Below are positions 36,667 to 45,663 of a stretch of DNA of 64,000 nucleotides, in pieces. The notes under the pieces were generated by a model. The model was not told the origin of the DNA and made no database searches. It was given only the letters and a program-made list of their open reading frames with translations. The position numbers and the translations under genes were made by a program. Position 1 is the stretch's first letter. The number at the start of each line of letters is the position of its first letter. The DNA is from Sphingomonas sinipercae (GTDB lineage: Bacteria; Pseudomonadota; Alphaproteobacteria; Sphingomonadales; Sphingomonadaceae), in NCBI RefSeq assembly GCF_011302055.1, contig NZ_CP049871.1, positions 1,446,501-1,510,500 of the forward strand, read 5' to 3'.

Positions 36667-37651
36667 CCGCCGCCTGCCGCGCATCTGGGGCTTCCTCGGC
36701 CACCGAGTCGGTGACAACAACCAGTTGCTCGCGCTGTGCGAAGCGCTCGCGCTCCCGTTCGAGACTCGGACGTTGAGCTACAATGCCATGCGCCGCCTCG
36801 AAGGCTTTCACCCGCGCAGCTTCGCCAGTCTCGAACGCAGCGCTCGGCGCACGCTCCAGCCTCCCTGGCCGGACCTGCTGATCACCGTCGGTCGCCGTTC
36901 GGTCCCGGTCGCGCGCAACGTGAAAAGGCTGAGCGGCGGGCGCACCCGGCTGGTGCTGATCGGCCACCCGCGCGTCGATCCGGGCGACTTCGACCTGGTC
37001 ATCACCACGCTGCAATATCCCCGGCCCGACCATCCGAACGTGCTGGTCCAGCCGCTGGCGATGAGCCGGATTGGCAAGCCGCCCAAACCCACCGACGCGG
37101 AACGCGCCTGGCTGGACCGCGCTGCCGCCCCGCGCCTGCTGATGGTGGTCGGTGGATCGACCAAATATCATGACCTCGACCCCCACCGCATGGCCGAGGC
37201 GGCGGTGCGGCTCGCGCGCCGTGCCCAGGCGCGCGGCGGGACCCTGATCGTGACCGGCTCGCCCCGGACCGACCCAGCGGTGCTCGCGGCAATCGAAGCG
37301 GCGGTCGCGCCAATGGAACAGGTCGTCGTCCGCGACCGCCATCCCCGCTTCCCGGTGCTGGTGAATGACGCCGCGGAAAACTTCGTCACCGCGGACAGCT
37401 TCGCGATGATCTCCGAAGCGGTCCTGACCGGCAAACCGGTCGGCCTGATCCCGGCTTCGCTCAACGCCACGGGACGCCGTTGGCTTGGCGACGAAGGGAA
37501 AGTCGGCGGCAAGCGGCGGGACATGCGCCGGGTTTGGGACGATCTGGCCCAACGCGGCTGGATCGGGACGATGGATGAACCGCGCGCTGCCAAGGCGGAC
37601 AATCCGACCGACGCCGCCGCTGCTCGCGTGCTCAGCTTATTGAACGGCTAG
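36653..37651 (+). CDS. ELM1/GtrOC1-family (DUF1022) protein, copy 2
   Basis: A 332-residue paralogue of the protein encoded at 33543. It has GHRVGDNNQLLALCEAL, LLITVGRRSVPVARNV, IGHPRVDPGDFDLVITTLQYP, and VTADSFAMISEAVLTGKPVG. It has a longer C-terminal part than copy 1. The two copies flank the flippase and the glycosyltransferase-like gene. Its TAG shares a CTAG with the convergent HAD gene stop. Confidence 0.82.
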   Translation: MSPADRRLPRIWGFLGHRVGDNNQLLALCEALALPFETRTLSYNAMRRLEGFHPRSFASLERSARRTLQPPWPDLLITVGRRSVPVARNVKRLSGGRTRLVLIGHPRVDPGDFDLVITTLQYPRPDHPNVLVQPLAMSRIGKPPKPTDAERAWLDRAAAPRLLMVVGGSTKYHDLDPHRMAEAAVRLARRAQARGGTLIVTGSPRTDPAVLAAIEAAVAPMEQVVVRDRHPRFPVLVNDAAENFVTADSFAMISEAVLTGKPVGLIPASLNATGRRWLGDEGKVGGKRRDMRRVWDDLAQRGWIGTMDEPRAAKADNPTDAAAARVLSLLNG

Positions 37652-38451
37652 GCCATCCCCTCGACGACCAGGACGGGCTTCCAGTCGCCTAGGCCGTTCG
37701 TCTCTGCAAAGTCCTCCGGGAACGGCTCTCCCGCATGGATGCCCCCAGTGACGAAGACCGTGTCGAGGCCCATGCGCGCTGCGCCAAGGATATCGGTCTG
37801 AAGTCCGTCGCCGACCGCCAGCACTTGTGCCTTCGGCGGATCGCCGGCCAGCTTCAGCGCATGGGCGTAGATCGCCCGGTGCGGCTTGCCGTACCAGGTC
37901 GCCGCTCCGCCTAGCGCCTCGTAAACATCGGCCAGCGCTCCCGCGCACGGTTCGGTCACGCCGCCGCGCACGACGACCCGGTCGGGGTTAAGGCAATGGA
38001 AACGCACGCCCCGCGCCGCCAGGTCGGCCAGCTGCTGGCGATAATCCTCGACCCGCGGCCGATCCTCGCTGAGGCCGGTACAGGCAAGGTCGGCAAAGGT
38101 GTCGTCCGGCGAAAAGCGGACCCCCGCCCCTTCCAGGATCGATCGATCTGCGGCGGTGCCAAGGAATCCGACCGGCTCCGCCAACGCCTTGAGGCCGGCG
38201 ATCCCCGCCTCTCCGCTGGTCGCGATCGCGTCCCAATGGTCCCTGGTCAGGCCGATGCGCTGCAGTTGCCGCTCGACGGCATCGGCGGTGCGCGGTGCGT
38301 TGGTCAGAAGGATGACGAAGCGCCCCTGCTCCCGCCACTCGCGGAGCCGGTCGGCGGCGCCGGGGTAGAGCGTCACGCCATTGTGAATGACGCCCCAGAC
38401 GTCGCACAGGATGACTCGATAGTTGGGATCAAGCGACTGGAGCGGATTCAC
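37648..38451 (-). CDS. HAD-family hydrolase, TIGR01459/NagD-like
   Basis: A 267-residue phosphatase-like protein. The HAD motif I is ILCDVWGVIHNG, with Asp nucleophile near residue 16 but the second Asp replaced by Trp-Gly, as in this subgroup. Motif II is LLTNAPR and the C-terminal motif is VLAVGDGLQTDILGAARMG. The substrate is unknown. GTG 38451 overlaps the kdsB stop, placing it at the end of kdsD-kdsB-HAD. Confidence 0.85.
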   Translation of the reverse strand: MNPLQSLDPNYRVILCDVWGVIHNGVTLYPGAADRLREWREQGRFVILLTNAPRTADAVERQLQRIGLTRDHWDAIATSGEAGIAGLKALAEPVGFLGTAADRSILEGAGVRFSPDDTFADLACTGLSEDRPRVEDYRQQLADLAARGVRFHCLNPDRVVVRGGVTEPCAGALADVYEALGGAATWYGKPHRAIYAHALKLAGDPPKAQVLAVGDGLQTDILGAARMGLDTVFVTGGIHAGEPFPEDFAETNGLGDWKPVLVVEGMA

Positions 38452-39245
38452 TCGAGCCCCGCGTCCGCTAATGCCTGCTCGATCGGGTCGACATCTTCGG
38501 GGTTGTTGAGTTCGCGCAAGGCGAATGACGGAGTCGCGACTTCGACAACGGCCACCGGCACGCCGGCAACTAGGAAACGGAGCTGCTCCAGCCCCTCCAA
38601 CGTTTCCAATTCGCTGACCGGGGTCGCGACATAGCGCTCCAGCGCTTCGGGGCGGTAGGCATAGACCCCGACGTGCAGCCGAATCGGCGACACGTCCGCA
38701 TTCAGCGCGCCTGCCGGCAGGTGCGGGATCAGGCGCTTCGAGAAATATAGCGCCTGCCCGCGAGCGTCCGTGACCACCGATGTGCCGCCGACCCTGCCGG
38801 CGGCCTCCTCCGCCTGCAGCGCCTGCACTTCGCTGCGGCGAAGGCGCAGCGCCGGCGTTGCCACGAGCGCGTCAGAATTATCGGCCATGCGCGCCGCCAG
38901 CGCCTCGACGAAGCCGGGCGGCGTGAGCAGCGCATCGCCCTGCAAATTGACAACGAGATCGACGTCGCCAAGCTGGCCAAGCGCTTCGGCGCAGCGCTCG
39001 GTCCCGTTGCGGCATTCGGGCGACGTCATGATGACGCTCGCGCCGAATTCGCGCGAAGCCTTCGCAATCCGCTTGTCATCCGTGATCACGTGGACGGAAT
39101 CGACGCCCGAAACCCGCTGCGCCGCCTCATAGCTGCGCTGGATCAGCGGCTTGGGCGCACCGCCGGCGCCACGCAGCGGCACCAGCGGTTTTCCGGGGTA
39201 GCGCGAGGATTGGTAACGCGCCGGGATCAGGATTGCGGTCTTCAC
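38448..39245 (-). CDS. kdsB: 3-deoxy-manno-octulosonate cytidylyltransferase (CMP-KDO synthetase)
   Basis: KdsB activates KDO with CTP for lipopolysaccharide inner-core synthesis. The 265-residue protein has the nucleotide-binding start TAILIPARYQSSRYPGKPL and MTSPECRNGTERCAEA. It also has VVNLQGDALLTPP (QGD with metal Asp) and LHVGVYAYRPEAL. The GTG start overlaps the kdsD stop (GTGA). A longer frame upstream runs through kdsD and is a shadow. Confidence 0.95.
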   Translation of the reverse strand: MKTAILIPARYQSSRYPGKPLVPLRGAGGAPKPLIQRSYEAAQRVSGVDSVHVITDDKRIAKASREFGASVIMTSPECRNGTERCAEALGQLGDVDLVVNLQGDALLTPPGFVEALAARMADNSDALVATPALRLRRSEVQALQAEEAAGRVGGTSVVTDARGQALYFSKRLIPHLPAGALNADVSPIRLHVGVYAYRPEALERYVATPVSELETLEGLEQLRFLVAGVPVAVVEVATPSFALRELNNPEDVDPIEQALADAGLE

Positions 39246-40213
39246 CGGAGCGCCGGGCAATCGTGGATGTGAAGCACGCCGACCGGCTTCTTGCCGCTCT
39301 CGTCTTCCTCGACGACGAACAGCACCGTGATCTTGTGCTCGTCGAACAGCAGCAAGGCATCGTCGACCAGCGCATCGGGGGCGACGGTCACCGGGTCCTT
39401 CGTCATGAAATCGCTCGCCGGATGATCGAGGCCTCGCTCGACATTGCGGCGCAAGTCGCCATCCGTAATCACGCCGATCAGGCAGCCCTGCGCATTTGTC
39501 ACGCCGATCGCGCCGAGGCGCTTGGCCGTCATCTCGACGACCGTCTCGTGCATCGAACTGTCGCCGGAAATCAGCGGTAGGTCGCGGCCGCCGTGCATCA
39601 GCTTGCGGATCGGCTTCAGGCGCGCGCCGAGCGATCCGCCGGGGTGCAGCCGCCCGAAGTCCGTCCGCGTAAAGCCGCGCTGCCGCATCACCGTCATCGC
39701 CAGGGCGTCGCCAAGCGCCAGCGTCATCGTCGTCGACGTCGTTGGCGCCACCGCTTCCGGCCCCGCTTCCGCCCAGTGCGGCAACACCAAGGGAGCGGCG
39801 GCGGCCTCGGCGAGCATCGAGGCCGGGTTGCCGGTGATCCCGATGACCGGGATCGCCACGCGCTCGAAATGATCGATGACGGGCTCGAGCTCGGCCGTTT
39901 CGCCGCTTTGCGAGATGAGGATCGCGACGTCGCCCTGCGCGGCCATGCCAAGGTCGCCGTGGATCGCTTCGGCGAGGTGGAGGAAGATCGACGTCGTGCC
40001 GGTGGACGCAAAGGTCGCGGCGATCTTGCGCCCGATGTGGCCGGACTTGCCGAGCCCGCACACGATCAGCTTGCCCTTGCACGTGAAGATCAGCTCGACC
40101 GCGCGCTCGAATTCCGCGCCCAGCCCGTCGGCCAGCGCCTCCAACGCGCGCGCTTCGTCGCGCAGAATGTCGCGCCCCCACTCGACCGTGTCGGATGTCG
40201 CTTCGTCTGCCAT
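39242..40213 (-). CDS. kdsD: Arabinose-5-phosphate isomerase
   Basis: KdsD makes D-arabinose 5-phosphate, the precursor of KDO. The 323-residue protein has an SIS domain (VCGLGKSGHIGRKIAATFAS, LISQSGETAEL). Two CBS domains follow from about residue 200 (IGVTNAQGCLIGVITDGDLRR; TVLFVVEEDESGKKPVGVLH). It overlaps kdsB by four nt. With kdsB it connects this block to lipopolysaccharide synthesis, next to the glycan locus. Confidence 0.95.
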   Translation of the reverse strand: MADEATSDTVEWGRDILRDEARALEALADGLGAEFERAVELIFTCKGKLIVCGLGKSGHIGRKIAATFASTGTTSIFLHLAEAIHGDLGMAAQGDVAILISQSGETAELEPVIDHFERVAIPVIGITGNPASMLAEAAAAPLVLPHWAEAGPEAVAPTTSTTMTLALGDALAMTVMRQRGFTRTDFGRLHPGGSLGARLKPIRKLMHGGRDLPLISGDSSMHETVVEMTAKRLGAIGVTNAQGCLIGVITDGDLRRNVERGLDHPASDFMTKDPVTVAPDALVDDALLLFDEHKITVLFVVEEDESGKKPVGVLHIHDCPALR

Positions 40214-40302
40214 ATGCGCGCCCTAGCCGAAGCTGCTCGCGGCTGTGAAGCTTGACGCGAGCGGGCGCGGCGTCTTGTGTCGCTCCACAACAGGGGAATT
40301 GC

Positions 40303-41619
40303 ATGGCGACGAAGCTTACCAGGTTCATCCTTATCGGCCTGGTCCTTGGGATCATCGCGGGTTGGGCGATCAACGTATCGGTCGCCGACGGCACGCCCGC
40401 CGGCGATGCGCAGCTCAAGACGATTGCCGGCTATTTCTCCATCCTGACGACGGTGTTCCTGCACCTGATCAAGATGATCATTGCGCCGCTGGTGCTTTCG
40501 ACCATGGTCGTGGGAATCGCCCACATGGGCGACACGACCGCGCTGGGCCGGGTCGGCATCAAGGCGTTCGGCTGGTTCGTTTGCGCCAGCCTGATTTCGC
40601 TCAGCCTCGGCCTCGTCCTGGTCAATGCGCTGCAGCCGGGCGTCGGCCTGGCGCTGACCATCCCGCCGGCCGACGCGGCCAGCGGTGTCGACCGTTCCGC
40701 CTTCGACCTCGCCAAGTTCATCGCGCACATCTTCCCGACCTCGATGGTCGACGCGATGGCGCAGAACGACATCCTCCAGATCGTCGTCTTCTCGCTCTTC
40801 CTAGGCGTCGCGATCACCGCTGTCGGGGAACCGGCGCGGCCCCTGGTCCGGGCGCTCGAAGCCCTGGTCAAGGTGATGCTTCAGGTCACCGATTACGTGA
40901 TGCGCTTCGCCCCGGTCGCGGTGTTCGCGGCCGTGACCGCCAGCATCGCCGAGCGCGGCATCTCGATCCTCGCCACCTACGGCTATTTCATGGGCAGCTT
41001 CTACATCGGTCTGGCGATCCTCTGGATCCTGCTGATCGGGGTCTGCTTCCTCATCGTCGGCGGGCGCACGCGCCACCTCGTGCGTTACATCCGCGACCCG
41101 ATCGTGCTCGCCTTCTCCACCGCATCGTCGGAAGCGGCCTTCCCGCGCACGCTGGAGGCGCTCGACCGCTTCGGCGTTCCGCCGCGGATCGCCAGCTTCG
41201 TGCTGCCGCTCGGCTATTCGTTCAACCTCGACGGGTCGATGATGTACATGACGTTCGCGTCGATCTTCATCGCCCAGGCCTATGGCATCGACCTGACGAT
41301 CACGCAGGAAATCCTGATGCTCCTGACGCTGATGATCACGTCGAAGGGGGTCGCCGGGGTCCCACGCGCCAGCCTGGTGGTGATCACCGCAACGCTTGCC
41401 CAGTTCAACATCCCCGAGGCCGGGATCCTGATGATCCTTGCCGTCGATCACTTCCTCGACATGGGGCGGTCGGCGACCAACGTCGTCGGCAACGCTGTCG
41501 CCAGCACCGTGGTGGCCAAGTGGGAAGGCGAGCTCGACCCGCCCGAACCGGTCGATATCGAGCCGCCCCACGCGCCGTCGCATCGGCCCCCTCCGCCCCC
41601 AGGGGACGAGCCCTTCTGA
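40303..41619 (+). CDS. Dicarboxylate/amino acid:cation symporter (DAACS family)
   Basis: A 438-residue transporter with the family pattern: IKMIIAPLVLSTMVVGI, the Ser-rich re-entrant motif AFSTASSEAAFP, PLGYSFNLDGSMMYMTFASIF, and a DHFLDMGRSATNVVGNAVAS cation/substrate region. It probably takes up C4-dicarboxylates or acidic amino acids with Na+ or H+. The start is ATG 40303 after a GGGGAA. It ends in a Pro-rich tail, two nt from the convergent methyltransferase stop. Confidence 0.93.
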   Translation: MATKLTRFILIGLVLGIIAGWAINVSVADGTPAGDAQLKTIAGYFSILTTVFLHLIKMIIAPLVLSTMVVGIAHMGDTTALGRVGIKAFGWFVCASLISLSLGLVLVNALQPGVGLALTIPPADAASGVDRSAFDLAKFIAHIFPTSMVDAMAQNDILQIVVFSLFLGVAITAVGEPARPLVRALEALVKVMLQVTDYVMRFAPVAVFAAVTASIAERGISILATYGYFMGSFYIGLAILWILLIGVCFLIVGGRTRHLVRYIRDPIVLAFSTASSEAAFPRTLEALDRFGVPPRIASFVLPLGYSFNLDGSMMYMTFASIFIAQAYGIDLTITQEILMLLTLMITSKGVAGVPRASLVVITATLAQFNIPEAGILMILAVDHFLDMGRSATNVVGNAVASTVVAKWEGELDPPEPVDIEPPHAPSHRPPPPPGDEPF

Positions 41620-41621
41620 AA

Positions 41622-42458
41622 TTATTGTGGCAGCGCGGCGGCGCTCCAGATCCAGGCGGAGGCGGGAAAGCGCACTTCCCCGTCCTTTGCGTAGCGCTCG
41701 ATGACTGGCTTCATTCGGGCGACTGCCGCCGGACGCTTCGCTTCGTCCATCTGGCGAAGCACCGCCGACGCCGGCCCGATCGTACAAAGGTAATCCAGCG
41801 CTTCCGCCACCGCCTCGCGGCCCGCGCCGGCGACGTAGGTAAAATCCACGGCCTCGGCGGCGATTGCGGTCCACCCCGCGCCGGAAAGCAACTGCCGCAC
41901 GTAATCGGGGTCGGCAAAGGCGAATCCGCCAGCCTCTCGGCCGGGGGATGGAAGCGGCTGGTCGGCAGCCGCCGAGCCCAGTTCCGATGCCCAGGCATTC
42001 GCCTGCCAGTCGCGAAAGCAGGAAAAAACCAGCTTCGCGCCCGGCGTCGCCGCATTGGCCAGCGTGCGGAAGGCGCGCTGCGGATCGTCGAAGAACATGA
42101 CGCCATGCCGCGAGTAGATAAGATCGAACGGACCATTGTCGGCCGCGATATGCTCGGCATCGCCGACCGCAAAGGTGACGGAAGATTCACGCGCAAGCCG
42201 CTGCCGTGCCACCTCAAGCAAGTCGGCCGAGACATCGGCGGCAACGATCGTCGCGTTCGGCAGTGCTGCGGCGACGTCCGCCGTGGTCGCGCCCGCGCCA
42301 CAACCGATTTCGAAAGCGCGAAACCTTCGGTCGGGGGCAGCAGCCCTTATGCGTTCGACCAATGGGGCTTCGATCCCGGCCAGCCCGCGGTCGGTTTGCC
42401 GCCACCGCGCCGCCCAAACCACACCACCGGCGCTCGCCCAATCGCTTGCCGCGCTCAT
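41622..42458 (-). CDS. Class I SAM-dependent methyltransferase
   Basis: A 278-residue Rossmann methyltransferase. Motif I is FEIGCGAGATTADVAA near residue 44, the acidic loop VAADVSADLLEVA, and motif II/III FDLIYSRHGVMFFDDPQRAF. It resembles trans-aconitate/small-molecule methyltransferases, but the acceptor is unknown. It is divergent from the MFS transporter gene with a 49-nt gap and convergent with the symporter gene. Confidence 0.85.
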   Translation of the reverse strand: MSAASDWASAGGVVWAARWRQTDRGLAGIEAPLVERIRAAAPDRRFRAFEIGCGAGATTADVAAALPNATIVAADVSADLLEVARQRLARESSVTFAVGDAEHIAADNGPFDLIYSRHGVMFFDDPQRAFRTLANAATPGAKLVFSCFRDWQANAWASELGSAAADQPLPSPGREAGGFAFADPDYVRQLLSGAGWTAIAAEAVDFTYVAGAGREAVAEALDYLCTIGPASAVLRQMDEAKRPAAVARMKPVIERYAKDGEVRFPASAWIWSAAALPQ

Positions 42459-42507
42459 TTTCCGCCCCTTGCATGTTCGTTACCGCTGCGCCAGCAGCAG
42501 CGCCCTC

Positions 42508-43776
42508 ATGTCATTCCAGATCGAACAGACCGCGGGCAAGCCGCGCCCGCCCGGCACGCGCGAGATGACGGCGCTGCTCGCCGGCCTAATGGCGCTCAAC
42601 GCCTTCGCCATCGACGCGATGATCCCTGCCCTGCCCGACATCGGCCGGGCATTGAACGTCGCCCATGAAAACGATCGGCAGCTGGTCGTCGTCGCCTACA
42701 TGCTCGGCTTTGGCGCGACGCAGCTGATCTGGGGCCCGCTTGCCGACCGCTTCGGGCGCAAGCCGATCCTTGCCGCCGGGGTCACGCTTTATGCCATCTT
42801 CGCGCTGACCTGCGCCTTTGCCGGCACTTTCGCGCTGCTGATCGCCGGCCGGGCCGCGATGGGCGCGTCGGCCGCGGTGACCCGGGTGCTCGTCGTGGCC
42901 ATGGTCCGCGACCTGTTCGAAGCCGAAGCCATGGCCCGGGTGATGAGCCTGGTGTTCATGGTCTTCATGCTGGTCCCCGTCCTTGCCCCCAACATCGGCC
43001 AGGCGATCCTGCTATTCGCGCCGTGGCGCGCGATCTTCGTGGTGCTCGCGGTTTATGCGGTGATCATGTTCACCTGGTCGTGGATCCGCCTGCCGGAAAC
43101 CTTGCACCCGGAATTCCGGCGCTCGCTCAACTGGCGGGAAATCGGCGACGCTGCCTGGGAAACGCTTCGAGAGCCGCAATCGCGCGGCTACACGATCGCC
43201 CTGACCGTCACCTTTTCGGCGCTGGTCGCCTACATTTCCTCGGTCCAGCAGATCGTCTTCGACGTGTTCGACAAGCCGCAGCTGATCGGCCTGGTGTTCG
43301 CGGCGGTGGCCGCGCCGATGGGCGTCGCGTCCTGGGCCAATTCAAAGGTGGTCGGCCGTTTCGGCCTGCGCCGGGTCGGCCATTCCGCAGCGGTCGGCTT
43401 CGCGCTGGTGACCGCCCTCCATGCCGCGATTGCGCTCGCCGGCCACGAAACGCTTGCCACCTTCATCATCCTGCAAGGGCTGACGATGGCCTGCTTCGCC
43501 TTCACCTCCTCCAACCTGGGGACGCTGGCGATGGAGCATATGGCGCCGATCGCCGGCACTGCGTCCTCCGTCCAGGGCGTGATCGGCACGGTCGGGGCCG
43601 CTATCGCCGGCTTCTTCATCGGCCGCGCGTTCGACGGGACGGCGACGCCCTTCCTGGTCGGGACGGCTGCCTGCGCCAGCGCGGCCCTGCTGGTAATTGT
43701 CCTAACCGAACCCAAGCGCCTGTTCGCGCCGATCCGGGTCGACACCGGCGAACCGACGGAGCGGGCGGAAGCCTGA
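42508..43776 (+). CDS. MFS multidrug exporter, Bcr/CflA type
   Basis: A 422-residue protein with 12 transmembrane helices and the Bcr/CflA drug:H+ antiporter motifs. These are AFAIDAMIPALPDIG in helix 1, FGATQLIWGPLADRFGRKPIL (motif A), and RAAMGASAAVTRVLVVAMVRDLF. It exports drugs or toxic metabolites. ATG 42508 is preferred; the frame upstream is a shadow of the divergent methyltransferase gene. Confidence 0.92.
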   Translation: MSFQIEQTAGKPRPPGTREMTALLAGLMALNAFAIDAMIPALPDIGRALNVAHENDRQLVVVAYMLGFGATQLIWGPLADRFGRKPILAAGVTLYAIFALTCAFAGTFALLIAGRAAMGASAAVTRVLVVAMVRDLFEAEAMARVMSLVFMVFMLVPVLAPNIGQAILLFAPWRAIFVVLAVYAVIMFTWSWIRLPETLHPEFRRSLNWREIGDAAWETLREPQSRGYTIALTVTFSALVAYISSVQQIVFDVFDKPQLIGLVFAAVAAPMGVASWANSKVVGRFGLRRVGHSAAVGFALVTALHAAIALAGHETLATFIILQGLTMACFAFTSSNLGTLAMEHMAPIAGTASSVQGVIGTVGAAIAGFFIGRAFDGTATPFLVGTAACASAALLVIVLTEPKRLFAPIRVDTGEPTERAEA

Positions 43777-43798
43777 GCCGCCGCCCGCCCTCGCGGCC

Positions 43799-44878
43799 TT
43801 ATTCGGCGCCTTCGTCCTCGCCCGTAGGCCCGACCATCAGCGCTTCGCCGACTTCCTCGGTCTTGCCCCGGATCGCCCTTTCGATCCGGTTGGCGATCTC
43901 GGGATTTTCCGTGAGATACTGCTTGGAGTTCTCGCGCCCCTGGCCGATGCGGATCGAGTCATAGCTGAACCACGCGCCCGACTTCTCGACCAGGCCGGCC
44001 TTGACGCCGAGGTCGAGGATCTCGCCGACCTTCGACACGCCCTGGCCGTACATGATGTCGAATTCGACCTGCTTGAACGGCGGCGCGACCTTGTTCTTGA
44101 CCACCTTCACCCGGGTGGTGTTGCCGACGATATCGTCGCGGTCCTTGATCTGGCCCGTGCGGCGAATGTCGAGGCGGACCGAGGCGTAGAACTTCAGCGC
44201 ATTGCCGCCCGTCGTCGTCTCCGGGTTGCCGTACATGACGCCGATCTTCATCCGTACCTGGTTGATGAAGATGACGGTGCAGCGCGAACGGCTGATCGAT
44301 CCGGTCAGCTTGCGCAGCGCCTGGCTCATCAGGCGGGCCTGCAGGCCGACGTGGCTGTCGCCCATCTCGCCCTCGATTTCCGCCCGCGGCACCAGCGCAG
44401 CGACCGAATCGACCACCAGCACGTCGACGGCATTCGACCGCACCAGCGTGTCGACGATTTCCAGCGCCTGCTCGCCCGTATCCGGCTGCGATACGATCAG
44501 CTCGTCGATGTCGACGCCAAGCTTCTTCGCATACACCGGGTCGAGCGCATGTTCCGCGTCGACGAAGGCGGCGGTCCCACCAACCTTCTGCGCTTCGGCA
44601 ATCGCGTGCAGCGCAAGCGTCGTCTTGCCAGAGCTTTCCGGCCCGTAAATCTCGATCACCCGGCCGCGCGGCAAGCCGCCCACGCCAAGGGCGATGTCGA
44701 GACCGAGCGAGCCGGTCGAGACCACTTCGATTTCCATTTTCTCGCGGCTGCCCAGCTTCATTGCCGAGCCCTTGCCGAATGCGCGGTCGATTTGCGCAAG
44801 CGCCGCCTCGAGCGCCTTTTGCCGATCCATGCTTGCTGATTCCAATCCGCTGCCGATGACCTTGAGCTGCGCTGCCAT
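43799..44878 (-). CDS. recA: Recombinase RecA
   Basis: RecA catalyses homologous strand exchange and activates the SOS response. The 359-residue product has Walker [14 protein letters not shown] near residue 83, [18 protein letters not shown], the Walker B region [16 protein letters not shown], and [21 protein letters not shown]. An acidic C-terminus ends GEDEGAE. An SOS-box sequence lies 74 nt upstream. A 22-nt gap separates the convergent MFS gene. Confidence 0.99.
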   Translation of the reverse strand: MAAQLKVIGSGLESASMDRQKALEAALAQIDRAFGKGSAMKLGSREKMEIEVVSTGSLGLDIALGVGGLPRGRVIEIYGPESSGKTTLALHAIAEAQKVGGTAAFVDAEHALDPVYAKKLGVDIDELIVSQPDTGEQALEIVDTLVRSNAVDVLVVDSVAALVPRAEIEGEMGDSHVGLQARLMSQALRKLTGSISRSRCTVIFINQVRMKIGVMYGNPETTTGGNALKFYASVRLDIRRTGQIKDRDDIVGNTTRVKVVKNKVAPPFKQVEFDIMYGQGVSKVGEILDLGVKAGLVEKSGAWFSYDSIRIGQGRENSKQYLTENPEIANRIERAIRGKTEEVGEALMVGPTGEDEGAE

Positions 44879-44951
44879 GACCCCTGTCTCCCGTCAACGA
44901 GCGGCCGAGCTCCGCTCCAATAAACAGCCACGTACTATGTTTGTTCTTCCG

Positions 44952-44966
44952 GAACAAGTAGGGAAC
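44952..44966 (-). promoter_or_regulatory. LexA (SOS) box upstream of recA
   Basis: Read on the recA strand the site is GTTC-CCTACTT-GTTC, an exact match to the alphaproteobacterial LexA operator GTTC-N7-GTTC. It lies 74-88 nt before the recA GTG/ATG region, where it could overlap the -35 area. The adjacent GTTC-N5-GAAC inverted arrangement on the plus strand is also present but has the wrong spacing. Confidence 0.8.
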
Positions 44967-45057
44967 GAAAGCCGCGAAAAAGTCCGCTGCGCCGCCGCCG
45001 GCATTAACCATTTTTTGTCAGGCGTCCGTCTATCCGCCCTCCGACAGGGAGGACAGC

Positions 45058-45663
45058 ATGCACACGAACAGGATTCTTGATTGGGGCGAGCGGCTTTTCC
45101 TCGTCGCCTTGGCGGCAACCTTCCTGCAGGCGATCCTGCCGCGGGTGTTCGAGCATCCCTACGTCATTCTCCTGGCGATTTCGGAGTGCCTTCCCGTCGT
45201 CCTGATCCTGATCCGCAAGCCGGGCACGATGACCCGCGACCCGCTCGCCTGGCTCTTCGCCTTCCTCGGCACCGCCGCGCCCTTGCTGGTGCGTCCGGCC
45301 CCGGGCGGCTTCGCGATGATTCCCGAGCCGGTGGTCGCGGCGATGATGATGAGCGGCGTTGCCGTGAACATCCTGGCCAAGGTCGCTTTGTGGCGCAGCT
45401 TCGGCCTGGCGCCGGCGAACCGCGGGGTCCGCAGCGGCGGCCTGTACCGCCTCGTCCGGCACCCGATGTACCTCGGCTATTTCATCAGCCAGCTTGCCTT
45501 CCTGTTGGCCAATTTCACCGTCGGTAACATCGTCAAATATGCGCTGACCTGGTCGATGCAGCTGCTGCGCATCCGTGAAGAGGAAAAATTCCTTTCGGCC
45601 GACCCTGCCTATCGCGAGCTTCAGGGCCGCGTTCGCTATCGGGTGCTTCCGGGCCTGTATTGA
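45058..45663 (+). CDS. Isoprenylcysteine carboxyl methyltransferase (ICMT)-like membrane protein
   Basis: A 201-residue membrane protein with five hydrophobic segments. The ICMT/PEMT C-terminal motif is GGLYRLVRHPMYLGYFISQLA, followed by RIREEEKFLSADPAYRELQGRVRYRVLP. Bacterial members may methylate small isoprenoids or lipids; the substrate is unknown. The ATG follows GGGAGG. Its stop overlaps the next TTG, suggesting a two-gene unit. Confidence 0.85.
   Translation: MHTNRILDWGERLFLVALAATFLQAILPRVFEHPYVILLAISECLPVVLILIRKPGTMTRDPLAWLFAFLGTAAPLLVRPAPGGFAMIPEPVVAAMMMSGVAVNILAKVALWRSFGLAPANRGVRSGGLYRLVRHPMYLGYFISQLAFLLANFTVGNIVKYALTWSMQLLRIREEEKFLSADPAYRELQGRVRYRVLPGLY

Noticed and set aside
40245..42668. 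807-codon plus-strand frame across the symporter and methyltransferase genes
   Set aside because: Arg/Pro-rich shadow in a different register; the symporter and methyltransferase reading frames carry the conserved motifs.
44943..44955. GTTC-N5-GAAC inverted repeat as a LexA site
   Set aside because: Spacing and orientation do not match the alphaproteobacterial GTTC-N7-GTTC box; the overlapping site at 44952 does.
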